From NCBI RefSeq assembly GCF_034702125.1, contig NC_085859.1:752571-816570 (forward strand): a stretch of 64,000 bases of DNA, written 5' to 3'. The number at the start of each line of letters is the position of its first letter. Position 1 is the stretch's first letter. Below the pieces are notes generated by a model. That model was given only the letters and a program-made list of their open reading frames with translations. It ran no database searches and had not been told where the DNA came from. The translations under genes were made by a program, and so were the position numbers. This document shows positions 46,446 through 60,200 of this stretch, one piece after another. This stretch comes from Engraulis encrasicolus. Its lineage: Eukaryota; Chordata; Actinopteri; Clupeiformes; Engraulidae.

Positions 46446-47839
46446 CACCACCGTCAGATTTTTTCTAAAAGACAATAAAATCAGGTATGCACAAGGTAAT
46501 TTTCATTACTGAGGACCCCTTTTCAAACCTTTAGCTCTACTGCATACTTCACCATCACTGAAGCTCCTGTAAATTTACCATTTTGTCCTCAATTTGTTAA
46601 TTTGTTTGGACACTGGTACTGTCCCAACCATAAACTGTCAACACCGTCGGGGGTTTTAATGGTATTATATTACATTAATGTTAATTAATATATACTTTCT
46701 CAGAAAAGGTATGAAGCACCCAAGAAACAGAGTGAAAATGAAATGGCTAATGTGAACAAACAATGCATAATATGTAAACGAGTGTTTTTTTGTCTCACAC
46801 CGTCAGATGTCACCACCGTCAGATTTTGTTCCGCTCATTATCTTGTTCCATATTTTACTAAATTGTGCTGGTTAATGAAATATTACTAGGCATGTTAGTA
46901 ATAATTGTGATCCAAAATGATACTCTAGCCACCACTGAGGTGCATTTGGAGGTTTTTTTTGTCAGAAAACCTGACGGTGGTGACATGTGATGGAGCTCAC
47001 CAAAAAACACATGTTTTACGTGTTTTTGACATGTTTTAAGAATATGCATACAATAAGTATCTACAGTTATGTTGAATTGTTAAAGTAATTCACTTTAATA
47101 CAGTAAACATATGTTTTTACTTCTAATTCTGTCTGCCGCTGTTGACAAAACAAGAAAGAGCCCATTTTATGAAAAATGTTAAACATGGGGAGCTTGGCCA
47201 ATATATTCACTGCACAGCCAAGACCTACATCTATGATAATACACCTCTAAATTTTGGATTTGAACAACTTAAAACCCGTTTTTGCCACATTTTCAAGAAC
47301 CAGTGGTTCTACTTCCTAGAGAATCTAACTAATGAAGAAAAAACACATGCACTAACATACTGTGCACACACAACAATAAAGTGTTTATGCAAGATGCCAT
47401 TGACTTGAGAGGGCTATTTATTTTGCTAAATGCAGGTACTAATTAGGCCACTTTCACCACTCTCAGATTACTGTCACCACCGTCAGTTCTTAAGTCACCA
47501 CCGTAAGAAGGAGTTTTGGACATTTTAATGAATGTGCTTATAACATTTTCCTGTTGCTAAATTATCAAAGTAATAGCCAATTTAAGCCTACACGAATATT
47601 TGTGAAATTACAAAAAAAATGTTTGTTCTATTTAGGCGTTAAGTAAGCATCGTATGACGGTACATATTTTAAAATTAGAACACATGAAACAGTACTAAAA
47701 TAGAACAAAAGTGAATTTTCAACATTTAAAGGCATATGTGTGAACCAAAAAATACAAATAATCACTTAAAAACTCCAGACACATATGCATACCAAATCAA
47801 TACAATTTTAATTACTTTTAATTGTGTCTGACGGTGTTG
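46446..47839. repeat. Cluster of CACCACCGTCAG motifs in both orientations
   Basis: Exact CACCACCGTCAG occurs at 46446-46457, 46811-46822 and 47475-47486. Its complement CTGACGGTGGTG occurs at 46971-46982. Close variants are at 46639-46650, 46796-46806, 47131-47145, 47496-47507 and 47828-47839. Between them the DNA is AT-rich. Part of the spread is explained by a diverged duplication (47125-47290 and 47815-48010), but most motif positions fall outside it. Confidence 0.8.
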
Positions 47840-48010
47840 ACAAAAAACAAGGTATGAAGCCTGATTTCTGAAAAAAATACAAAATGGGGAGATAGGCCTT
47901 GTGCATTTCTGAAAAGCCAAGACCTTAGTCTCCGAGGATATACCGTATAATTTTCTAAATTCACTTTGTTTTTTTCTGTCAACATTACAACCTGTTTTAG
48001 CCACTTTCTC
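47125..48010. repeat. Diverged duplication, period about 690 bp
   Basis: The segments 47125-47290 and 47815-48010 share GTTGACAAAA(A)ACAAG, TGGGGAG, GCCAAGACCT and CATTTTCAAGAA/CTTTCTCAAGAA in the same order. Coding content is not recognised. Confidence 0.65.
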
Positions 48011-51000
48011 AAGAATACCTGACGCCAGTCACGGCGCCAGAATTTCTGTTTCGGATGAGCCAGACAATTTTTGGATGGCACTTCAGTCATTGTCACATAG
48101 CCTACAACATAATGGCACAGAAACCATAGAAACCTAATGGAACAAACAAGAAGTCACCTTGTAGATAGACAGTGTTGTGGCAGGGCAACACGTGCATGAA
48201 GGGCAATGAATGCATAAAGAGCAAGCATACACCAGCATTTTCTGTGAGGACATGCAATCTAGTTATTGTGATAACTAGTCCCTACAGTTCATTTTATGAA
48301 AATTTACGAAGAAAGACCTGGGCAAATATATCCATTTAGTAGGCTCATGAAATAGGCTAATCAAATGTTTAGTTGTTTAACCTGGCCTATCTCACATGAG
48401 AGTATGCCTATATGGCCCAATCAGATTTTTTTGACCCTACCATGAAAATCATGATCTGCATTGCCAATCACAAATAAAGAAATGTTTAATCTTTCCATCA
48501 CTTTTAAAATCTAACCAAGGGTGCTCCAAGTGCAAAACCAACTATTGACTCATAAAACAATAGGCCTAGTCCAGAAACTCAAGGCTGAAAAACGGCACAG
48601 TGGGGGGTTTGGTGGGATGTGACATTGGTAAGCAAGAACTCTGTAACCAAGCCAAGGGGGGTCTCCCCGACGAGATTTTTTTTCGTATTGCATCCATCAC
48701 GCACTTGAAAATACAATCCATATGTTTATGTTGGTAATACCGCAGCAGACATGAATGGGCTAGCCTACTGTAGCGACGAAGGATCACTGAACAACCACCT
48801 ACGTTACTCCGTGGTTGACAACTGTGTCAATTATAGGGGACCAATATCCCGGTGCCCTTACCTTGCGTTGTCTTGACCGCAGAATATATCCCAGAATGTA
48901 TCCCAATATCTCACTGTAATCCACACGTTTCCACAATCATGGTTGAAATCAAAAATTTCAATGTGTTCACATATAGTAATAGCAAGAAATTGGGACTATT
49001 GTGCTACAATTTAGCAATCCCACTCAGCGCACTTGTGTGACTCGTGTTATCCGACCGAAATATAGGTCATATGCATTGCACATTGTTCATTCGTTTCTTC
49101 TTGCGTTTGTCCACATCCAAAACAGTTCCGTGTCGAGAAAAGGTAGCCTGGGAACTCCCATACTGCCTTTAGTTCTACACAATCGTTTCGATCTGAAAGA
49201 CAGTCTGGTGAGGATGACTCATAAGATCAGTGTTTAAATTGGCTTTTGGGAGGTGGGGGAGCCCTCGCGGTCAAAATAGCTTTAAAAAAAATAAAATAAA
49301 TTTTTTTAACATCGCCCCATCAGGCAAATACATGTATTCTATGAAGTCATTGCCCATAATTAATATCATACATTAATCAATGTATTACTCAGTTATGAGA
49401 AAAACAGCAAGGTACCGTCATTCCCTCTTCACTGTATTGGGTTGCTAAAAAATAGGAACAGTTAGACCAGTATCACACCTGATGCATTTATGTAGCCTAC
49501 TTTTTAATATTCTCTCCTGTCAGTTGGCAACAGTATGCTATTGGACTGTCAGTACAGGGGCAAAAAAGTTTTAATTCTGACCACCATCACTGCACCATCA
49601 AGCTACAAAGGTGTAGACCTAAGACTATTAAGAACTCATATTATTTGATGTGAATAACCATTTGTTTTAAAAGATCATATGATTGATTTAAATTCTCCTA
49701 TAATGTCATGGGTTTAGCATGCATTTATTAGCACGTTTTATGCCTAATAAGTAACAAAGTTAAAAGAATAAAAATGCATGCTTAGGCTATGCTGTTCTAT
49801 TACAGTGCGTGAAAGTGTGCACTGTCACTTTAAATCAGGCGGAGTCTGCAGAGAATCTTCTCACTCGGACACGTCTTTTCTTTACAGATTGCCCCTTTGG
49901 CTGACTGATTATATGGGGCGTTCTTAGTAGTATAGTTAGTTCCGCTATCTCGCTCCGTGCATATGCTTTAATTACACTTCAGTCGCATTAAGTAAATGCT
50001 TTTTTGCAAAGCAATAACTTTGGCAAAAGGCGGCAATAGATTGGAACTTGCTGCAGCAATTCTAGCGCGAGAGAGACGGTGCACTGCTCTACACGCAACG
50101 CTAGGATGGACACGCAGGAATCCCTGTCATTTGCTTACTGTCTAAAAACTTTTAATACGTTCCTGGCATGTTTAAGCCCACATAAAAGTAACCTGCAACC
50201 AAATGGCTACACATTCTGCCAGAACAATGGACGGAAATCCCAAAATGTGATTTTCTCACATTAACAAACTGCTGTTAAAGTAGGCAGACACCACGCTATT
50301 CTGCATGACTGTTTGGTTAACTTTGCCTGAAAGCTAGCCGATATCAAATGAAATGACAGCTTACTTCCGTTTTGTAAAAAGCATTGTATCTAGCCTACTA
50401 ACTTTGCACATTGAACATGAAAGCATGGAGTACAGGCTTGAAGTAGTGACATACTCGAAGCGGAGTAGTTCTAGCTGTGAGAAAGAGCAAGCGCTCCGGA
50501 GTCGGACCGCTCAACTGTTGCAAAGTTGCAACGTTGCTACAAACTGAAATTGTGGTGTCTCGCAGCGCATGTGCAGAATGCAGATGCATAATAACTGAAA
50601 TAATGCGGGAGTCCCTTAATCTTATTTTATGTTGCTATCATTGGAAAACTTTCATAAAAATATGATATTTCAAGAAGAGGTGAAAATATATGAACTGTGT
50701 ATACACTGAGGGTGGGGCAGCAGGAGCGCAGCTCCGTTTGGCTGTCCCTCCGAGGTGAGGAGGCGGAGCTGCGCTCCGGAGGGCTCCGCCCCAATTTAAA
50801 CCCTGCATAAGATCATGGGCACTGTGTCATAATGGCCAAGCATTCCGACCTTAAAAGTTTCTCTGCCCAATCAGAGAGCAGGGCAGTGTGTCATAATAGC
50901 CAAGTATTCTCTCCCCTATGGAATTTACAATAGGCAACTCCCCAGACCTAATCTCACTTGTGATTAGGTCTGGTGTTAACCAGGCAAGAGAAAAGGTGCG

Positions 51001-51540
51001 TTATTGAACAATCGACGTTTGCCCAGTGCTTGTTACAGCACGTGCTTCATAGACGTTTTTGAAAACATAGCACTGCAAATGAAGCATCTCGCTGTCTGTG
51101 CGATGTCAACTGGCCTGGGACAGTTTGGTTGCAGTACAGAGAGTAATGTGTCGTCTTCAAAATTAACTTTTATTAGGCCTATAAAAGCAACTGTCTTGCC
51201 AAAAATGTAATATAAACTGGCGTCTGCGCAACATCCAGTGAGAGAGATTATGTCGCTTAATTTTCAGTTTGTATTTGCGTTGGATTTGACGCTTAAACAA
51301 ATTGGAAGGGGGGCCCCCTCGAAATTTGTCGTTGCACTTTTCGGCAAATGACATTTTCACACTGTCGCTGATGCAAACCTATTGGAATTGGCCCCCCCTC
51401 GAGCAGGGGGTATTAGGGAGGCGCTGTTGCTTTGGCGTCAGCCTCAGCAAATTGTGCACAAGCGGGGTTAAGTGGCAGGGCATGCAATTTGATCACACAC
51501 TTGGTAGTAGCCAAAGTGACGCGTAAGGCAGTTTTACTAT
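48011..51540. other. No gene recognised; one GC-rich hairpin
   Basis: Mixed sequence with short unsupported open frames. GGAGCGCAGCTCCG (50723-50736) and CGGAGCTGCGCTCC (50764-50777) form a 14-bp perfect stem with a 27-base loop. I see no exon, RNA gene or transposon end that I can name. Confidence 0.45.
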
Positions 51541-51790
51541 GACTGGAAAAAATGCACTTTTCGTACATGAAAATGGGGATCTTCTTCATAGTCTGCCATT
51601 TTGAATTTCCACAAATAGCCATTTTTAGCTGCAAAAATGACTGCACTTGGACCAGACAAAAACATAATTGTTTATTACTTAGTGAACTTTCATGTAAAGA
51701 TCAAATTTGGCAATAGGCAGCCCAGTTTCAACGAGCAGCATAGTTGCAGTACCTTTTTTGACCATTTCCTGCACAGTGTCCCTTTAACAA
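51541..51790. mobile_element. TTAA-type MITE fragment
   Basis: It ends CACTGCACAGTGTCCCTTTAA-like (the last part, CACAGTGTCCCTTTAA, is at 51771-51786). It is collinear with 17270-17440 and its end at 17715. The left end is not clear. Confidence 0.6.
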
Positions 51791-51794
51791 CTAT

Positions 51795-53060
<1,266 letters not shown>

Positions 53061-53161
53061 CAACCCCCCCCCCATCCCCCACCACCATATCTGCGACTGA
53101 ACATTCCACCTGCACTACTATACTTGTGACTGAACTTTCAACCTGCACTAACTCAAAACAT

Positions 53162-53245
<84 letters not shown>

Positions 53246-53297
53246 GCACACTGCACTTTCTGCACTAAACCCAAACATACACACACTGACACACAAT

Positions 53298-53340
<43 letters not shown>

Positions 53341-53384
53341 ATGAACACACACACAAGACGCACACCGCACCTTCTACCTGCACT

Positions 53385-53473
<89 letters not shown>

Positions 53474-53649
53474 TGCTGGTGTACTTGACAGACCTTTTTA
53501 ATATTTATTTTTCTTCAAAATGCTACTATTACCATGTCAGAACGCTACAACCCCCCCCCCCACCCCCCACCACCATATCTGCGACTGAACATTCCACCTG
53601 CACTACTATACTTGTGACTGAACTTTCAACCTGCACTAACTCAAAACAT

Positions 53650-53742
<93 letters not shown>

Positions 53743-53826
53743 GCACACTGCACTTTCTGCACTAAACCCAAACATACACACACTGACACACACGCACTCA
53801 CAACACACACACACACACACACACAC

Positions 53827-53875
<49 letters not shown>

Positions 53876-53924
53876 ACACACACACAAGACGCACACCGCA
53901 CCTTCTACCTGCACTAAACACATA

Positions 53925-53964
<40 letters not shown>

Positions 53965-54611
53965 TGCTGGTGTACTTGACAGACCTTTTTATATTTATTT
54001 TCTTCAAAATGCTACTATTACCATGTCAGAACGCTATAAAGGACTCTTTTTAGGAAAAGCACAAAAACACAACAAATACCTCTTAATGTATGTCCTCTAC
54101 AAGTCTTCTGTTGTCCAGTCTTGCACTTTAAATGTCTGTATGAGCACTGTCTATGTCCATACTGTCTTAAGTCCATGTATAAGTACTGTCTATGTCTATA
54201 CTGTCTATGTCCTTACCTTAATTAGTCTATGTCTGTATGGGAAAGCAAGAAATGTAATTTCAAATTCTTTGTATGACCAGTGCATGTAAAGAAATTGACA
54301 ATAAAACCTACTTGACTTGACTTGACTATAAAGGACTTTTTTAGGAAAAGCACAAAAGCACAACAATACCTCTTAATGTCCCTTACAAGTCTTCTGTTGT
54401 CCAGTCTTGCACTTTAAATGTCTGTATGAGCACTGTCTATGTCCATACTGTCTTAAGTCCATGTATAAGTACTGTTTATGTCTATACTGTCTATGTCCTT
54501 ACCTAGATTAGTCTATGTCTGTATGGGAAAGCAAGAAATGCAATTTCAAATTCTCTGTATGACCAGTGCATGTAAAGAAATTGACAATAAAACCTACTTG
54601 ACTTGACTTGA
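53061..54611 (+). repeat. Inverted and tandemly amplified LINE 3' UTR
   Basis: The plus-strand copies of the same UTR start at 53062 and again at about 53551 (both begin with a C run and CACCACCATATCTGCGACTG), each with long CA tracts. The terminal part is also tandem: about 54018-54326 and 54327-54611, both ending in ACTTG repeats. The block forms a palindrome with 51795-52460. Confidence 0.9.
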
Positions 54612-54760
54612 AAGAGAGGTCGTCGCTGATGTGCACTCCAAGGAACTTGGTGCTGCTCACTCTCTCCACAGCATCGCAGTCGGTGGTCAGTGGTGGCAGT
54701 TGTTTTTGGACCCTCTGAAAGTTGACAACAATCTCCTTGGTCTATTGGGACACCCCTACC
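54612..54760 (-). pseudogene. Repeated Rex1-like coding fragment
   Basis: This repeats 52925-53060 with small changes (GGTCGTCGCTGATGTGCACT, TTGGTGCTGCTCACTCTCTC). It encodes the STKFLGVHISDD region on the minus strand. It directly follows an ACTTG-type terminal repeat, showing that the palindrome includes a second piece of coding sequence. Confidence 0.85.
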
Positions 54761-57700
54761 GCTACACAAATTGGAGGGGGAGGGGTAAGGGGTAAATTGA
54801 AATCTAACTTACATTACCTACATACAGTTGAGGACGATATTATTAGCCCCCCTCCTGAAATTAGACATTTGTCTTGATTTCTCAGTAAGAAATGTCGTTC
54901 CGTTTACGAAACGAAAGTTCGGGAGAAGCGTAATGAAATTTGACAGGTCTAAATTAACACCTGCTCTGTATTTCCTGCTCGTCTCTCATTTGTCCAGTTC
55001 CTTGCGCGCTAGTACAGGCACGCCTACCTATCCACCTGAACCTCATCCCCTTCAATTATCAACGCCGTATTTATTCCCCACTCACCTGCTCCTAGTCAGA
55101 AACTCGCTTTCTCGCTCGCAGGAATTTTCTTTCTCTCTCCAAAGCCACCAGGTTGGTCTCCACGCTTCGGGTTCCGACCCCCAGGACTGCATCCCTCCTT
55201 TCCAACCAGTCTCCTACTCGCCATCTCCATGGAAGACTTTCATACCCCAGACCTCGCGCATTTCTGCAGGCGCAGACGTTGCCCGAGCTCTCGGTCGGTG
55301 CCCTGTGCGGTTCTCCCTCTCGCCTTCTCAGCGGGAGCCAACGTCTCTTCACAAGCCTCTCCGGTTCTCCACCTGTTTGAGCGGGCCCGACGCCGGTTTC
55401 TGCTCCATGCAGCAAGCCCGTTTCGGTGCCTTCTCCGTCGCCCGCCTCCATCGCTTGAAGACCGCCAGTGTTCCACGCCAGATCGTGGACCTTCTCCATG
55501 CAAGGAGGACGCCACACTTCTCTCTCGGTTTCTGCCGCCTCGTTCTGACGCGCCCTCTGGCCAGGCCGCCTAACCAATGTCAACGATGTTCCACTTCTCT
55601 CTCGCTGGATGGATATCCCCTCTGCCCGAGATATCGCCCAACCCTGTCTCACGCCATTCATAGTGCCGTCACGGAAACGATCTATAAATTTGTGACGGAG
55701 CACCTTGCTACCGAGGCATGCAATGCTACAATACTAATTTTATTTGGCGTGCTTTGTCAAGGTTTTGGCTTGCCAGCTCCTTATGCCCTCTTTGCTATTT
55801 CTTTATTGCATTTATTCATATTATTTTCTACATTTTGTGGCCTTGCACAATTCCCATGTTTTGACTCCGCTTAATTTTCATGGTCTCCCTCATCTGCAGG
55901 TTAGCACCATGCTAACAACCCAACGGGGTTTAACTTTATTCATTTGCTGATCACACCATGCTGATGGCAGTGAGCGGGTTTTTGTCCTGCTTCTTATATC
56001 TACTCCCCCACTCCCCGTGGTCGCCCGTTGCCCTGGTCTCACGCCGCCAAAGCCGTCCGTCAGCTCTGGTGGCTGCTGGAAGGTAACCCTCTTCGCTGCC
56101 ACTGCTGTTCCACTCCTCAGGGGCCGTGTCAGATTTGCTCTGGGCTCCTTGCCTCCGGGAGCCTCTTCGCTGGCCGCACCCCCCCTCCCGCTCATTGCGC
56201 GAGGCGGGCCTCTGCCTCCCACTTCCACGGCAGCGCTCGATGTACCTATAACTCAGGCGCCGTCCGCTGGCTCCTCCCCTCACGGCCGCAGAGTCGACGC
56301 CTCCTCTCCCTCTCCCTGGCTTAAGCCGTTTGCTCCCGCGGCAACGGCTGCCACGCCAGCGAGCGGCATTGCCACTCGCCAGCATTCTCAGCCAAACGCT
56401 CCGCCTCGTCCGTACCCGGACCCAATGCTCTTCTGGTGATGCCTTGGATCTCCCTGCACGATGAGGTTTCCTGATCTTCTGTCCCTCCACCTGCAACGTT
56501 TGCCGCACCTCTGACCATGGATCCACCGATTGACCATGGTCCGACTACCGGCGCCGCCATCCCCTTTATTGGATCTTTCAGTCCGCCGCTGCTAGCTCTA
56601 GCGCTCTGCATGCCGCAGGCAGCTGCAAACCTGCCGCCGCTACCCCTTCAGTCACCGCTGCTACTCTCTTTGCCACTTGATTCTCCTCTGCGTGATAGAC
56701 TGCCTCGGTAGCCTGCTCCGCATCGATGGCGACGGTTGCTGGCTCACTCTTCTCCTGCCGCCTTGGCTTTGCTGACTCAGCCCCTGACACTGGCATCTCC
56801 GCTGAGGCGCCAGCACCAACTCGGCCACTCTCCGGATCCCAGCCGCCGCCCTCGATCCACTCGAGCGCCCAGGGTTCCGCCAGGCCATGAAAGCCGTTCG
56901 CCTACGCCTGACCGCTGAGGCCGCCGACCCCACGGTTCCAGTCGCTCCGACCGCCACCTTCCATCTCGCCGAGATTCCGCCCCCCTCCGTGGGTCCGTGC
57001 ACTCCCCCGCTCTACACGGTAGCCACGCCATGCGGTTCTACTGCTACCACTTGCTCTACAGGCCACCGCCTGCTCTACATGCTCTGCTACTCTTTATACT
57101 ACTGTTCGCTCTTCATGCCTCCGCTTGCGCTCCTGCTCTACGTGCCACCATCGGCCGCACTACACTCACTGCCGCCGCCCTCTAACCCACCCGCAAATGC
57201 CGCCTCTTCGCCGGCTGCTGCTCTCTCCAGTCCACCCAATGCCGCTGCCCCCTTTCAACCTGCAGCTGCATTTCTCCTGCCTACGTCTGCTGATCTCTGC
57301 GTTGCCCTCCTCGGATGGCCTCTTGCTGCCCATGCATTTGTTACCTCTACTTGGGCCCAGGCGGCATCAGATACCAACGTAAAGAATCAAGGCCGCCATC
57401 TTCGACATGGAGTGCAGCTAATGCACCACTCCTATCCCGATTCCTCCACCGCTTATTCTGGATGGCCGCAGGCCAATGTTCCCACTCGCCGCGGCCCATG
57501 GTCATGGTCACCACCGTGGCACGACATTTGTGCCTGATGCTCCATTCTCAGATGCGATTTCCATTAACTCGCCCGCCACATTGCCTCCAGACTCATGCCC
57601 CCGCATGACTTTGGACGCCGTAGCACTATGGACGTTACATTCCGGACAGTTGGGTGCCACTTCAGGATACTTCATCCTAGTCGTGCCACTCCATTCCCTC

Positions 57701-57932
57701 TTTTCCATCCAAGATGTTTCCATCTTTATTACGCACGCCAACGCCATCAGGAAAGACGGTGCTCCACGATCAACGCATTTTCTTCCATGGGTTGCTTTTG
57801 GTCCGCCCTGCGAATCTTGCTTGAATCCCGACATCACTCTCCCGTAAAGTGCCTGTTTACGGCAGAGATGATCTCCCCGACCGGCGGCACCTCTGACCCT
57901 GCGAGTCATTTTCACACCCGCACATTGCCCTT

Positions 57933-58734
57933 TTGCTAAAGGGCATGCGTAAGGCGGAAACGTCTGCCCCAGACAAATGGCTCCCCATCACGGCCGGGTT
58001 GCTCGCGGCCTGCCTGGCAGTCCTGAGACGCGGCTTTCTGTCCCCTCACCTGGACTTCACTTCGGCCACCATGTTCGTCCTAGCGTGTTTTGGGCTAGCT
58101 ACTCAGACGCAGCGAATTCACCACTGGCAGCGCCTCATTTAACCCACTCGTCCATCCTCGAGTCTGTGACCTCCGCGTCATTGATGCCGACTCTATCCGA
58201 TACATTGTCAAATTTAGCAAATCCGACCAGCTGGGTCAAAGCCATGCCGTTCTTATTTACAACGTGGCTTCCCATCTCCAGCCCTATCAGATCCTGTCCC
58301 GGTACATCGCTTATCCCGGAGCTGACAATCAGACACTTGGCCGTTGGTCCTCGGATGCCTACCAGCTGTACATCCGTTCTCATCCCTTTCGCGCTGAGGA
58401 AGGCTCAGATGGCGATCCGCTCGTGAATTCGCTCGCCGGGTCCTGGCTTTGGTTGCTGTTTGGGGTGCTTAGTTCCTCTCTTTTCTATTTTTCGTCATTG
58501 GCTTTTTTGGGGTGTCCGCTCAGACCTCGCACATATTCCGCGGGCGCGGGTATTGTCCGAGCTCTCAGTTGGAGCCCCATACTCCCGAGCCCACGCATCA
58601 GATTTTATCTATATCAGGTTTCGGGCTCGGCAGTAATTTCGCACCATGGCCAGCGACCTTGCCCAACACGCACATTTTTGCTATTCGCTTTTAACTCATG
58701 TTCCTCGAAGTGCAGTGGTCCAGCGACCCCGTAA
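57933..58734 (+). pseudogene. Tyrosine recombinase, frameshifted and internally deleted
   Basis: In its family this enzyme inserts element DNA by site-specific recombination without target duplication. Frame 1 (57933-58142) reads LLKGMRKAETSAPDKWLPIT and ATMFVLACFGL. Frame 2 (from 58099) continues with LLRRSEFTTG, FNPLVHPRVCDL, VKFSKSDQLGQ and HLQPYQILSRYIA. It ends with QTLGRWSSDAYQLYIRS, which holds the catalytic tyrosine. The first arginine box is present (LLRRSEF). The HxxR box, normally GHSFRIGAA-like, is missing because the sequence jumps from RYIA to the LGRW motif. It is therefore dead by both shift and deletion. Long overlapping frames elsewhere in this GC-rich region lack domains and are left out. 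Confidence 0.75.
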
Positions 58735-58790
58735 AGCACTTTTCGCGACTTCTCGAGTGCAGTGGTCCAGCGACCCCGTTAAGCACTTTC
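58711..58790. repeat. Short tandem repeat near YR element end
   Basis: GTGCAGTGGTCCAGCGACCC followed by CGTaAAGCACTTT appears twice with a 44-bp period. It lies after the recombinase, near the right boundary of the inserted element. Confidence 0.85.
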
Positions 58791-59484
58791 ATGATCGCTT
58801 CGCCGCGCGGACGATCACGAGAAGCCCGTTCTCCAGCGAGAACGAAGATGTATGCATACATAGGCTACTGAATTCTAATTTCAGATAGCGCACTTATGAA
58901 TTACCATTATTCACCGTTTCTGTTATTCTGGAAACAAATACACTGATGGAGATAATGTTCAATGAGTTGAATTTGGATTTTTCTATTGTTACGATGAGTT
59001 TAAACAAAAAAGGGCAAAAATGACAAGGACAAAATGATTAGCCCCCTGATCATTAATAGTCAATATGGCGCCATTTATGAACCAAAACTGACAACAGGCT
59101 CTGATAAGTTGCTACCTAGGTTGGCTCGTGCCCCACTAGGGATTTTGGCCCATTTCTTCACTGCAAAGTGTTCTAGCTGGTCCAAATCGCATGGATGCTG
59201 AGCATAGACATTAACCACAGACTCTTAGTGGGATTGAGGACTGGACTATGAGCGGGTGATTCCAATATCATGGTTTTAGTGTCCTTGAAGAACCTCTGAA
59301 CTAATCTAAATGTATGCTTTGGGTTACAATGTTGTTGGAAGACCCAGCAATCCAGATTCAGACCCAGACTCCCTGTGTCTGAGGCTGAATAACAGACTAA
59401 ACGTGATGCCCTTCCACTATGTGTAACTGTGGAAACTGCTTAGCCTCATTAGACCAAAGAAGCATTGGACACCTGCCTAGATGA

Positions 59485-60200
59485 TTGTTATTGACCTGGC
59501 CTCACCTGGAGGTTTTTTTCCCCCCAAGAAAGACAATTGTTAGGGCTTGTCATCATATTGGACTTTGGGGCCATCATCACAGAAGAACCCCTTTACTAAA
59601 GGCAGTGCATATCAGAGTGTTATTGAGCTTTGCCAGTGAACATTTGAAAGTCAAAAATGAGTTATGAACGTCTCTGCTTTCATCTGATGATATTCAATTG
59701 CACCTGCTTTGATGCATGAATTCTGCTTCTGTCAGGTGAAGAAAGGGATAGTCCTTGAATCGTTATAAGATGGTTTCCACAATTAAACATTGTGGTGGAT
59801 GCATCATTCTGTGGCAGCCTCAGCCACAGGAAACCTTGTTTGGGTGTACGGCACCATAAAAACTGAAAATTATGATAGAATGTAGAAAGTGACCTTGCAA
59901 AAATATACTCATAGAGGGAGTTAAGATCTTCACTGGATCTTTCAATAAGATAATAACCCAAAACTTGCATCCAAAATAGTTCAAATGTTCTTCGAGGATA
60001 CTAAAACCATGGTCATGGAGTGGTTCAGACCTCAATCCTTTAGATAGTATTTGAAGAGTGCTGAAAATGAATGTCCATCCTCAACATCCATGCAATTTGG
60101 ACCAGCTTAACTATTTGCAATGAAAGAAAATGGGCCAAAATCCCTGGTAGGACATGTGCCAACATAGTCAACAACTAATCAAAGTGCCTGGTGTCAATTT
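59485..60200 (+). pseudogene. Tc1-type transposase remnant
   Basis: The plus strand encodes GLWGHHHRRTPLLKAVHIRV and SFASEHLK, then after several stops IKHCGGCIILW, SGSDLNPLDSI and RVLKMNVHPQHPCNLDQLN. These are standard Tc1 transposase landmarks (RKPLL...H...RL.FA..H, IKHGGGSIMLW, SPDLNPIENLW) in the right order. The DDE catalytic region is riddled with stops and shifts. The N-terminal DNA-binding half is replaced by an inverted copy of the 3' end. No activity is possible from this copy. Confidence 0.82.

Larger units (their letters stand above)
54878..58895 (+). mobile_element. Tyrosine-recombinase element (DIRS/Ngaro/Crypton type), degraded
   Basis: A GC-rich 4-kb insertion with base composition unlike its AT-rich surroundings. 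The right part encodes a broken tyrosine recombinase (57933-58734). Upstream lies Ala/Pro/Ser-rich sequence in several frames (56000-57540) that may be a decayed gag-like region, including CHCCSTPQGPCQICSG at about 56083-56130. A segment with CAGACCTCGC, GCAT and CCGAGCTCTC occurs near both ends (55249-55304 and 58521-58578), as expected of split direct repeats. No clear RT was found, so Ngaro, DIRS and Crypton remain open. Confidence 0.6.

Noticed and set aside
54828..55874. 348-codon open frame at the left of the YR element
   Set aside because: It starts inside the Tc1 terminal repeat, several overlapping frames on both strands are equally open because of high GC, and no domain is recognised.
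56887..57537. 216-codon Ala/Pro-rich open frame
   Set aside because: Low-complexity composition, competing frames on both strands and no conserved motif; possibly a decayed gag region but not supportable as a gene.
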